Of a stretch of DNA of 64,000 bases, positions 33,466 through 43,705 are shown piece after piece; the stretch's first letter is position 1, and every line of letters starts with the position of its first letter. Source of the stretch: Myrica gale (Eukaryota; Streptophyta; Magnoliopsida; Fagales; Myricaceae). The notes under the pieces are model-generated. The model worked only from the letters and a program-made list of their open reading frames with translations. It was not told the DNA's origin and did no database searches. The translations under genes and the position numbers were made by a program. The stretch covers positions 11,354,501-11,418,500 of the forward strand of contig OZ005613.1 of assembly GCA_963930655.1 (NCBI GenBank), in the 5' to 3' direction.

Positions 33466-34189
33466 TCTAGGACGTTTTGAACATTTTTAACAAATCGTCT
33501 TTCTGCTTCTAAATTGATCACAGAGGTCCATGAGTTTATAATTGGTCCAAGAAATCATTTTCTTGAAATTTTATTCTCAAAGTTAATAGTTCACACGTCA
33601 GCTTCAATCATAAATTTGACATGTATCACACAAAATTAAAATGATATAACTTTTAATTTTTTTCTCATTTGTTTATTTTTTAAAGGGTTAATTACAAAAA
33701 CCCCCTACGAACTTGTATGTCAATCTCAAATACCCCCCTGAACAAAAAATCGTTACAACCCGGCCCCACGTATTATCTGACACGTTGCATTTTAGCCGTG
33801 CACCCCGATTCAGCGTTAAATGACACCTTTTCCGTCACATGTGTAGGGCACATGACACCCAGACCACTCGAAATGACCAGATTGCCCCCTTCCCTTACGT
33901 TATCTTCTCCTTCTTCCTTTACGTTTTCTTCTTCAAATTCCCTTTTTACTCTCCCAAATGGCCAATATTGGAAGGCTCTGCTGCTCTTTTAATCTTTCAT
34001 ACAGATTGCATGACCTTCCCCATGAATCTTGAAAACAAAAGACGTAGAAAACAGAACACAAATGAGAAAATTTGTTGCTCTGTTTTGATTTTACATGGTT
34101 TAACAAGCTTCCAATCTTCGACAAGCTTACATGGTTTAACACGTGTCAACTTATGCTTGGAATGAAGTGTAAATCGTTAACTTTATAGA
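33466..34189. other. Unassigned DNA, possible MITE-type end at 33685
   Basis: 'gggttaattacaaaaacccc' starting at 33685 resembles the ends of common plant non-autonomous elements, but I found no inverted partner in the window. The ORFs here are not convincing. Confidence 0.3.
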
Positions 34190-35208
34190 TAGGTTATTCC
34201 AAAAAAATTTATGTTCTCAAAACTATTACTCCACAACTCACAAGAATATCATCAAGTTCAAGAACACAAAATCATAACCAAGATTTTATATGTACGGATA
34301 ACAACATTACACTATGAAGAGATAAATCTCTTTATCTAAACTTAAAGATATTCAAGATAAAAATCTTACCAAAGATGATCATGGACAGATTTACATTCAG
34401 TCTGCAATTAAGAATTAACAACAAGAATTGAATCAATCACACAAAGATAACACTAAAAAATGGTTACAAAGAAAAACTCTACAGGGTCTGATTTGGCCAG
34501 CTAAAGGTTTCACTAGAATACGAACTCGAAGTACAAAGTGATCTATTACACATACACAATATCCATTGTTATTCTAACTCATTGACTTCTTACCCAGACA
34601 CCGAATTTGGATCTGCGATCTTGCAAGGAACAAGACCTTGTCTCTTCCGTTCAATCAAGCAAGAACCTTTACCAATTTGTTCTTGCACGCAGTCTACCTT
34701 GTGAAACGTCACAAAAACTGCTTCTCGAACAGTGCCAATCAAACCATCTAGGGTACCAGCACGTCTAGAAAAGGCCTAAAATCTATATGGGGTAATTTTG
34801 TTGTGATCAAAACTCTGATAAGGAACTAAAGAGAGGGTACTGAATCTTTCTGGTAAGACTTTAGTTCATGCAGAGCAAACTAAGAAAATCTTTATAGAGA
34901 GTATATCCTAAGGCTTTTGAAAGAAGAATCATTAAGGTAGAAGTCATTCTGAATGTAACTAAAGTTGTTAGAAACGTTATAGCTAACATTCATTATTCGT
35001 GATCAACCTCAAGCGAACTCCAAGTGAACTTAGCCAACTTTCGAAATAAATAGCACTCCAACTTTGCAATATCAAACTGCAGGAAGACTCAAATCAAACT
35101 TCTTTAGCTTACATAAAACCTCATAAATTGTTTATATGCTTGAACCATCAGTGCTCCAAAAACCTTGTATCTCAGGAATAAACAAGACACAACAAAATAA
35201 CATCTACA
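34190..35208 (-). mobile_element. LTR of another Copia-type element
   Basis: The right edge is supported: minus-strand AAAGGGGGAGAT (35220-35209) is a polypurine tract followed by TGTAGATGTTATTTTG at 35208. The interior carries 'aaaatcataaccaagatttta', common in Copia LTRs. The left edge (about 34190) is a guess; no TSD was found. Confidence 0.5.
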
Positions 35209-35737
35209 ATCTCCCCCTTTGGCAAACTTCATGACAAAACAAACTTAGCCTCTAACGACATGATGTCTATTTATCACTACCACATAATTCATTTAAAATG
35301 AGAACAACAACCTATACTAACATAGGCTAACAACACTATTCCTGAAATTTTCAAACTTGCATAATACATTCTCAACAGAAACAATTAACTAAGAAAAATC
35401 TCATTAGTTATGTGTTAATCAAATCACAAAAATTTAACAATTACAATTGAATAAGTTGTGTACAAAAAAAATGACAATCTCCCCCTGAGATAAGTAACAT
35501 TTAGAGAGGACATTCCCCCTATCTCATAGAACAACTTATAACAATTGTTACAAGAAATAATCAACATTAACAAAATCATTTCAAAAATCCTATAATACGC
35601 TGATTAAACTAAGTAGCATGTAAAAGACTAAAACTAGTAAAGCTCTAGTTTCAAAAACATCAACCGCAGTTTTAAAACCATAATCTCTAGAGTTTTAAAA
35701 CTAAAATACGAAAATACAAAATTGCAGAGTTTCAAAA
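35209..35737 (-). other. Non-coding interior of that Copia element
   Basis: AT-rich DNA with a second polypurine-like run (minus strand AGGGGGAGATTG, about 35487-35476). No coding sequence recognised. Confidence 0.4.
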
Positions 35738-35980
35738 CTACAATACCAAAACATATAACATAAGACGAATATAATCCATCAAAAAAAGAAAATATATCTC
35801 CACAAAAACAATATCAACAACAAATCCCAACACAACCAACAAACTCAAACAGCAGCCAAAACCCATCCACCAACCGCCAATCAACAGACCCAAATCAGAG
35901 TAACTTTGGTCAAACCCAATTATGAATAAATGATCATCCATGTTATCAACACATTGGAACAACACATTCTTACATCTTTT
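35738..35980 (-). pseudogene. CACTA TNP2 fragment (transposase-associated domain)
   Basis: Minus-strand reading LFQCVDNMDDHLFIIGFDQS at ~35970-35900 closely matches LFQRVDGMEDHLFIIGFDQS of the CACTA element at 45448-45507, and the DNA matches too. Only this short piece is recognisable; the frame then runs into low-complexity hydrophobic sequence. With 37351-39310 it probably belongs to one inverted CACTA relic. Confidence 0.75.
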
Positions 35981-36059
35981 ATATTACATCTTATTAATCC
36001 ACGACTATATGCATAACTACGTGCCACACTCACAAAATACTGAACACCATCACCATCAC

Positions 36060-36180
36060 AATATTGTTCCTTCAAAGACAAAAATACAAACAATGATCAC
36101 ATTCACACTCAACTCCAATTTATTGTTCCTTCAAAGAAAATTCAGCTCTTATCCATATTGTTCCTTCAAAGATGAAAATA
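36060..36180. repeat. Three copies of 'tattgttccttcaaaga'
   Basis: Copies start near 36062, 36121 and 36158, with shared 'aaaatacaaac' tails. Non-coding. Confidence 0.7.
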
Positions 36181-36185
36181 CAAAC

Positions 36186-36783
36186 TGATGGGCCATGAAA
36201 TACTCGGCCCAACCAGACCACTCGGGCTCGGGCTGATTTGCCGGTAATAATCCCGAGTAGCCGACCGCGCGTCAAAGCCTGGCATCCGATCTCACATAGA
36301 AGTCTAGCCACCCGGAAACTCCTCAAGGCAACTCAAATGACCGGCGGAACTCTCCTAATACAACTCTACAACAAGACTCATGAAAAGACAAAGATCTTAG
36401 AGACTTCAGGACTCCTGATGAGACAGGGATCTTAGAGACTTCAGGACTCCAAGTAAGATGAGGAGTCCTGAAGCCCATACATTTTAGACTCTCTTTGGGA
36501 CTCTACCACCTCCCACTATAAATAACCAGGTATTCTTCTCCATAGACCTAAATTTTTACCTCCCTAAGACTGAGATCTCTCTCATCTTGGATCATGTCAT
36601 ATTCTTTCAAGTCTTACTTCTCTAATAATTCTACTTCTCCATATCTAACTTGGCCGTCGGAGTCTCTGGACCCGAGGCCACCCCCCTCGGTGATTCTTGC
36701 AAGTTCACTTAGCTTCCAAGCATATTGGTGATTCTTGAGGTCATCCGGCTTCCGAGCACCGAGGTGATTTCTTGGCATCATCA
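36186..36783 (+). mobile_element. Tat-like LTR (plus strand)
   Basis: Starts TGATGGGCCATGAAATAC and ends GGCATCATCA, immediately followed by a PBS like that at 24842-24860. TATA-type 'ctataaata' near 36519 fits the plus orientation. It contains a direct repeat of 'gatcttagagacttcaggac' (about 36391 and 36428). Related to the LTR at 24861-25715. No second LTR seen nearby. Confidence 0.8.
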
Positions 36784-36803
36784 GTTGGCGCTGTCTGTGG
36801 GAA
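36784..36803 (+). promoter_or_regulatory. Primer-binding site of the Tat-like LTR
   Basis: GTTGGCGCTGTCTGTGGGAA directly follows the LTR. Confidence 0.8.
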
Positions 36804-37350
36804 TCCTAGAAAAAAGCCACATCTAAACAACCGAACGACGACCAGCCACCTCCGGTCACAAACACAGAATTCATCCTCAATAGGGACGCTGTGAAAAAAC
36901 TCGGATCTCGCCCCCGACAGCGATGGGTAACTGGCCACCTTGGTCCAGACTGTAGAGAACCTTGTTGACTAGATCTGCCCGACCCACACGGCGTGATCGA
37001 ATTGAGAAAGCCTGCACATATTTAATTTATCAGACTACTGATAATATCTCTTTGTCTAACCTGATAATCTCGTTTATCTCAGCATCTAATCTTTATCTTA
37101 TCTAACATAACCACATGTTGGATTTATCTTTATGCACAGAGCACCTTCCCCGGACAATAATGCCGAGTACCCCTACAGAGGGTCAACTCCGCCGAGCGCA
37201 CCGCCTGGGACATACTTCCCGCAGGCTTGCCTCAATCACGCCCTACAGAGGCGCAGCCCTACAGAGGGCTAGTAATGCTGAGTACCCCTACAGAGGGACT
37301 CCGTAGAGAGCCCGCCCGGGACACTCTTCCCTAGGTTGAGCTCTGACTCG
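36804..37350 (+). other. Leader fragment of the Tat-like element with CCCTACAGAGGG repeats
   Basis: No gag recognised. CCCTACAGAGG(G) occurs four times between about 37161 and 37294 with 'gccgagtacccctacag' around several of them. The element appears truncated where CACTA relic sequence begins. Confidence 0.45.
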
Positions 37351-37890
37351 GATCGCGCACCTCAGTCCAGCGAGGCTACTTCAGTCGTCTATCAACAATT
37401 GCCCTCACGATATACAGTCGACGTATCTCGGCCATGGAACGCAAAAGGGTAGTCTTGTTGATCGGCCCAAGTGGATACCCATTTGTCTTATCAGGACACT
37501 CAAGTACTAGCATGGGAAACCATATCATGTGATAGGGTATCCGTACGGATAGTCTAGAATATGTATGATGCCATATCAATTGTCCCCCATATACATAAAC
37601 TTGGCCCGGTAAAAAGAAAGCTCAGTCGTGTGCTTCTTCGGGTTGACGCAGTAGAATAGGATTAGGTTCATGATCCTCCAAAACGGAAGCAGCTGCCCAT
37701 GTTGCATGTTGCTTCCCATTAATATAACTGTATCTGGACCCAACATCGTCTGGAATACATCAGCTTTAGAGGCCAGCGCTCCATATGACTCTCATAGAGA
37801 GAACAAGACCCGGGTGTTGCGGACGGTGACCTCCCAACCAGGATCTAAGACGTTTGGCACCAGAAGAATAACGACATAGAAATCTCGCAC
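37351..37890 (-). pseudogene. Inverted remnant of the CACTA-borne 'plant transposon protein' ORF
   Basis: The minus strand at 37712-37620 matches the plus strand at 43027-43117: both read 'gggcagctgcttcc', then 'ttttgg.ggatcatg' and 'caacccgaagaagcacac'. The translated pieces 'LLPFWRIM' and 'NPKKHTT' are shared. Further left, 37579-37376 gives a 67-residue open piece. The frame is otherwise broken. Confidence 0.7.
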
Positions 37891-39310
37891 CATAAACATG
37901 GATACAATGCCTGTCCTCTGAAGAAACGGTCTCGCATGCTACACCACCTTCAGAAGCGTCTGATCTTAAAATCTCAGATTGTTAAAATCAGACAAGGTAA
38001 TTTGTTGATCGATCACAATCGAGCGAGATATAATCATCTTTTATTGGCTGCTCCACTGATAGACCTGGACCTGGCTCGTGATCTGCCTGTCTACTAAAAG
38101 GCTCAGGATCGAAACGAGAAAGCTTGTTCATTTTTCTTAATCTGCACAAAAGCATTTGCACGGTTTAACAAGGTGTGTGCAAGAGAGAAAAAATGTTCGC
38201 ACGGTTAAGACGTTGTTCGCATAGTTAGTCCCATGTTCCAATGGATGGCATATATACAAAACACTTTGTCAAAACGTCACTGTTCAAAATCAAGACACGT
38301 CCCGATGCCTTATCCTGGGCATCCAGAATTAATTCTATGGACAACTTAAAATTCAAACAAGCTGAAAACGTCACACACATCCGAACAAAGAACGATTGTC
38401 GTTCGAACGGTGAACAAAGAAAACAAATATTCAAAATAAATATAACCACGCGTCCGGACAACTTGGATAAAGTGTCCAAACACATTGTACAGGCAGCTTA
38501 AAATTCTACCATGGTGAAAACAATGACGTTTTCCCCAATCAAGTCCGAACAACAAGCGACCGTTGGCCGAACGTTGAACAAAGAAAAAAAATTCAAAATA
38601 AATATAAACACGCGTCCCGACTTCTTGGATAAAGCCTCCCGACACTTTAAAAATGACCACGTATCCGTTTTAGGATACTATTAGGCGTCCGAACGTTTGC
38701 AAATAGCGTTCGGATGCATCGGGGAAGATTTTTCACCGAATTAACCCAACCATGGCAGCCTCCCTCCACCTCCCACACACTCGCAAATATGCTACCAAAT
38801 CTCTAACAAGTACACTCAAAACAGTCCTAACACAAAGCGCAATCAATTTCTACAAAAAAATAAATAAAAAAACACAATGTAGTATACAAAAAATGGGATT
38901 GAAATTTTATTCGTAAAATTGCAAAAAAAACAAAATTTTTACCAATAAAATCCTGCTAAAATTGGATGTGATTAAGGTCTCGAATGAAGGAGTTTACGTC
39001 AATATTTGGGAAGAAAACTACGTGAAGGTTGAGAGATTTGAGAGTAAAAATCAGAAGATATAACTTAAAATGTCGAACCTGTTCATATTTGACAATCAGT
39101 GGACCCGTCCAGATGGGTGTCATGCGTTAGGACGCTTTTCAGCACATGTGTCCCAATGAAATTTCATCGCATTAAAGGCATTAAGACGGTGATTACACTT
39201 CCGGACGATATTCTTCCAACATCGTGCAATGTGGAAGCACACGTTTGACTGAATAAACATCATGTCACGTCCAGACGCTCTGCCAAATGTTTGGGTGGTG
39301 ACATCGGAGA
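37891..39310 (-). mobile_element. Relic CACTA terminal region with CCGGACG/CCGAACG motifs
   Basis: Carries many copies of the subterminal motif found in the intact-ended CACTA at 41043-48475 (GTCCGGAC, CGTTCGGA, GTCCGAAC and one-base variants, for example around 38379, 38451, 38545, 38680, 39202). A segment with 'aaaataaatata.ccacgcgtcc' is present twice (about 38430 and 38595). No CACTA terminus was found, so its outer end is lost. Confidence 0.65.
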
Positions 39311-39311
39311 A

Positions 39312-39427
39312 AAGTATGCCTATTGGATCTGAGTTTCTGAGGTCGAGCCTGATGACATGTCCTGTCCTGCTATCGCAGCCAACACCAATCCATTTACAGT
39401 AATCTTTGCCAACCCAAGATGAGAGGC
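39312..39427 (-). pseudogene. Receptor-like-protein LRR N-terminal fragment
   Basis: Minus-strand reading LSSWVGKDYCKWIGVGCDSR followed by TGHVIRLDLRNSD is the LRR N-terminal domain of EIX-type receptor-like proteins (W-x-G-x-x-C-x-W-x-G-V-x-C, then T-G-H-V). It closely resembles the copy at the right window edge (63900-64000). Only this ~115 bp is recognised; the flank repeats 'aacccaagatgagaggctat' twice. It may be a duplicated piece of the same gene family. Confidence 0.8.
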
Positions 39428-40769
39428 TATCTATGGGTTGAGGAGGCTTTGTTTAACCCAAGATGAGAGGCTATCATGTTGTGTTGGTGGCTGAAGCAGG
39501 CTTTATAGCTTGTGAGTAGGGAGGGCCCGGTGGACAGAAGGAAAGAAGCAAGAGAAGATGAGTAAAGAACTCTCAAGAGAATGATTCTAAAAATATCTTC
39601 TCATTACGCCAATCATGAATACAACGGAATATAAAAAAAAATACAAATCTGTTATGAGTCAGGAATATAAATCCTATATTCACGGTATGACAGACGCGTG
39701 TATCAACAGTGGTAAACTTCAACTATTCTAGAAGAACTGAGTCATGTATATGACGATGCTTGCTGATTGGTGGAATTATGCTTAGCTGGAGGACTGAGTT
39801 TGAGACATCTGTGCTTCAATAATTAGCAATGGAATTGAAAGTATGGGTGCCAACCATGCATCTTGATTATGAAGTGCGGGTTTAGGGATGGCCTTCCACA
39901 CAAGATCTGAATATATAAAGGTGGGATTTACTTGCTGTAAATTAGGCGTCATGTGTCCAGTTCGATAAGATTATTGCTCTAAACTATGCATTAATGACTG
40001 TTTGAACCATTAATTTGTTGAGTCAAACAGTCAATAGGTTTTGGGTTGGTTATGCTCAACTGAACTATTAATTTGTTGAGTCAAACAGTCATTAATTAAT
40101 GTTCGAAGGTAAACATGAAGCCGGAGTACCTCATTAATTATTGGGTTTTGGATCGATCAACTACAGTGCGGTCTTCTGGCAGTAGGATTTCCCGGTAATA
40201 AGTTCCATCTGCCTCCAAAACCTTAATTATTGCATGCGTACGTTGAAAGTATAAAAGATGTGACTAGAAAAAAAGTCTAAAAGATGTGAATTAGGTCACC
40301 AAAATATATATGTATGCTAATGCTTTTTAATGTTGTGGGAGCATCTTGTGTTTTCCTCGCTGAATGTTGGTGAGTGCAATGAAGCATGTACTTCCTTTTG
40401 TTTTTGGTGCTGCAGAGTGATTTGGAAGTGTAATGAATATCATCAAACTAGTATATGTTATGTGTTTAATACTTGTTGTAGTAGAGGAAGAAAGGACAAA
40501 GACAAGGACGTTTTTAGCAGTGTGGAGGTATTAGCTTTTGCTTTGGTAGCCCGCTTGGGTGTCTTAATCAAAATTTGTTTTTAACGTAGTGCATTGATTT
40601 CCTTTTCTTTCTTTTTTTTGGCACATTGATATAAGTTTAATTAGACTTGCACAACTAATTGTGGTTTTGAGCTGTTTATTAGTTATCTGAGATAATTTAA
40701 TTCTTTCTTAGTTTTTCCCAACTCAATGGGGATAAGGCTTGTTTGAATTTTTGACAAGTATTTTACGGT
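39428..40769. other. Unassigned DNA
   Basis: No gene recognised. The ORF at 40330-40584 has no features that let me call it real. 'ttaatttgttgagtcaaaca' occurs twice near 40010 and 40067. Confidence 0.4.
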
Positions 40770-40930
40770 GTGGTGCATTTTGAAAGCATGATGAAGGTTG
40801 CAGATCAACTTTCTCATACACATGCCTCGGGTCCCTTATGCAGCTTATTGATTGAGGGGATTCCATGGCTTAAGAAAGGCTCAGAGGTCATCTCTGTGCC
40901 GCGGAATCTCACAGATTCAAGATGGGTGAG
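40770..40930 (+). other. Possible orphan exon-like open stretch
   Basis: Reads 'MVHFESMMKVADQLSHTHAS' onward through 'LLIEGIPWLKKGSEVISVPR', ending near 'SRW' before a possible GT donor ('gatgggtgagg'). Composition is protein-like, unlike neighbouring ORFs, but I do not recognise the family and no further exon is seen. It could be a captured gene fragment or chance. Confidence 0.25.
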
Positions 40931-41060
40931 GCTGAACATCTTACTCAATTTGTATTTTAATTTACTTGTGTTGGTTACGTGCAGATTACTGATTTTTATT
41001 TGTTTGAAAAGGGTATATCCCTTGAATTTGTGTTTGGATATTCACTACAAGAAATTATGC

Positions 41061-41107
41061 TTTAGGTGACAAAAATTTGGGTGTGAAACCAAATTTTGTC
41101 ACCTAAA
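41061..41107. repeat. Hairpin next to the CACTA 5' end
   Basis: 'tttaggtgacaaaaatttgg' (41061-41080) and its inverted copy (41089-41107) differ by one base and enclose 8 bases. Confidence 0.85.
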
Positions 41108-41159
41108 GTGAATTTTCCATGACAAAATATTAATTTCGTCACCCAAAACCATTCAGGAA

Positions 41160-42540
41160 TTCCAAAACCGTCCCGACCTGTCACGACCCCGTTCGGATGT
41201 ATTGCTGGTGTGACGACATACACATGTCGCGAATTGAGTGAAGAAAAAAAACCGTCACAAAAAAAAAGATAAGGTCCGGACTCTCAAGATACACGTTCGG
41301 ACTCGTTGCAGGGTGACAAATTCCACATCGTCACAAGTTTTACAATACCGTCCGGACTCAGTTTATATACAGTCCGAACGGACATTACCTAACGAATAGT
41401 AATCGTCAGGCTAGAGTAACAAATTAAAAATCGTCATGAATACTCAATTCAGTCCGGACGTTATAAACCATGTTCCAACGGAAAAATACCTAAGTCCGGA
41501 CGATACAAAAAAAAGTCCGCACAATTATAATTGCTTATTCCGCGAATCGTGGGCTTCCACGTTGCAAAACTTCAGACACGTGACAACCCGGACAATTAAA
41601 TAGCTTGCAGACAGTATAAGTTCTAGAACCATTTCGAATCGGCATATTTAATGACGTTAAATTTGATAGGGCCACGTGTCAGTATAACCGATGAACCCAG
41701 TCCATACGCTAATATAACACGTTCGGACGGTTACTGACCACATTAAACCAACAGACTTTGTAAAAATCTCAAACTCACTCGTTCTCTCGTAATTTTCTCT
41801 AGCACGTTTTCACTCTCCATTCGAGATCTCTCAAAGAAATTCAGGTAAAACGTTTGTTATGTTGTTTTATTTTATGAAGTTAGGTTGTTTGCGTTAGTTT
41901 GTGTTAATTTAATCTTTGAAATAAATCTGCTATCCGTTTGGACTCTATACATGCGCGTCTGGAATCCTTCATTGCAACTGAAAGTAAGTGAGGTACCCGT
42001 TGGAATGGTGGTTTAGACAGTCCGGACGTTCACTTAACCGTCGTATGGCGTACACGTGTTTTCATTCTACGAAAGTTGAAAATGGTTGTACCCGTCCGCA
42101 CGTTTAACAGAAGTCCGGACGGGATTCGCCATTTATTCAGCCAAACGTGTGCTTCCACGTCCCGTTAATTCATTGCAACGTCCGGAATAGACGTGCGAAC
42201 GTCTTAATACAACGTTCGGACGTTTTAATTGTGTCGAACGGTTTAAACGGTTTAAAGTTTGGCATTTAATAAAGAGTACGATGATTTCGCCACGTGTGTA
42301 GAAGGAAGTCCGGACGACAATAATAAGGTTCGGACGCTATCGACGTATTTTGAAAAGACGGACAGTTCATCATTTTCACGAACACCGAACGTTTTCCCTC
42401 ATAAAAGCTCTCAAAACCGATACATTGACGTTTTGATCATGTATGGACGCTTATAGTCCACGTCCGGACGGATATATTTATATTCGGAAGGTGTCGTTTT
42501 TGTTCGGACGTTGTGCTAACCGTGCGAACTCTATTTTGTG
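41160..42540. repeat. CACTA 5' subterminal motif region
   Basis: Dozens of GTCCGGACG, GTTCGGACG, GTCCGAACG and near variants in both orientations. This is the usual binding-site region for the TNPA-type protein. Small ORFs here are not genes. Confidence 0.8.
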
Positions 42541-42645
42541 CAAATTCATTACAAAATGAGTAAGCATCCATGTACCAGCGGCCAGGCTGATGATGAGCAA
42601 TCTTCCATTCGAGCTTTGACAGTGTAGCAGCATACAACGATCATT

Positions 42646-43705
42646 ATGTCTCGCTCTATTGTTGTCGAGTGGGACATTAAATTGGCCGAATTTAATGACC
42701 TCATATTTGAGGGTCGGACACTTTCGGAAGTAGTGGAAGGGTTAGGTTGGCTTACATTGATCCACAGGACCGACTATGCGTCAAAAAATATGGTCTAGGA
42801 GTTTTATTGCTCTATAATGCGGAAGAGGGACCTCGAGGAGCCTATAATGGAGGTCACAGTCTGTAACGTTTCGATAATATTCTCGCTGGACGAGTTGGCG
42901 AATTTCTTAGGGTACGAGAGAGATTTGGCAGCGTTCCCAAACCTACCAATGAGCGAGGAGGGTCGGCTTACTAAGGTGAGGTATTAAGGACCATGCTGGG
43001 GGACGATACAATAATCTTGGACAAAGCCTGTATGGTACACGGGCAGCTGCTTCCTTTTTGGCGGATCATGCATCTGATCCTATGCTCCTCTATCAACCCG
43101 AAGAAGCACACCACCAGTCATGTACCTGGTAGTTGTACGGGGGCTATCTGTTGATATAACATCATACATCTACCGGTCCATTCATGCATAGGCCTTGAAG
43201 ATTGATGCTACGACTTCATTGCCGCACGAGATTCTTCTGACCCAGTTCCTGCACGCCATCCTTGTACCCGAGGATGGTGACGAGCCCGCACTCTCCAAAT
43301 CAATGGCCCAGACAAGCTGAGCGCTGCAAGCCGCTCGTAATGCTAGAGGAAATCGAGAGGGAGGGTCCTGGGCAGAGCTCGACCCAAGGACTTGGGCCAC
43401 AGCGACCGAGTTGGATGGACGGTATGATGATGGAGCTGTCTCAGCAGATGCTGTCGGTCTTGCAGCCCACCCATTGCATGGTCAGAGATATCACTCGTCG
43501 TCTGACTGCTTTGGAGTAGAAGGTTGCCGACATGGACGCTGGGTGGACGAAGGAGGTCGCTGCGCTTAGGGACAGTTTGAGGGGCGTGGCAACCGTTGCA
43601 GAGCTCTTTCCCCTCACTGAGCTGGTTATGCTGATAGAGGAGCATCTTCGTCATGTCCGTCACGTCCTAAAACTCACGGATGATGATGATGATGATGATT
43701 CGTAG
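42646..43705 (+). pseudogene. CACTA-borne 'plant transposon protein' ORF
   Basis: Starts MSRSIVVEWDIKLAEFNDL and runs with a few stops and frame changes to a TAG at 43703. Readable pieces in order: 'VTVCNVSIIFSLDELANFLG', then 'GQLLPFWRIMHLILCSSINP', 'LPHEILLTQFLHAILVPEDG' and 'ELSQQMLSVLQ', then 'LRHVRHVLKLTDDDDDDDS' with an acidic end. The layout resembles the family seen at 2179-3762: a start domain, an 'ILCSSINPKKHT'-type middle, an LP-x-E-x-x-L-T-x-x-F segment and a helical tail. Damage is light (about three frame changes and two or three stops), so it decayed recently. Its role in a CACTA element is unknown; an inverted relative lies at 37351-37890. Confidence 0.6.

Noticed and set aside
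43182..43663. Minus-strand ORFs over the CACTA transposon-protein gene
   Set aside because: Shadows of the plus-strand ORF, which has the coherent domain order.
43679..43704. (GAT)n microsatellite as an independent feature
   Set aside because: It encodes the acidic end of the CACTA ORF; reported as part of that pseudogene.
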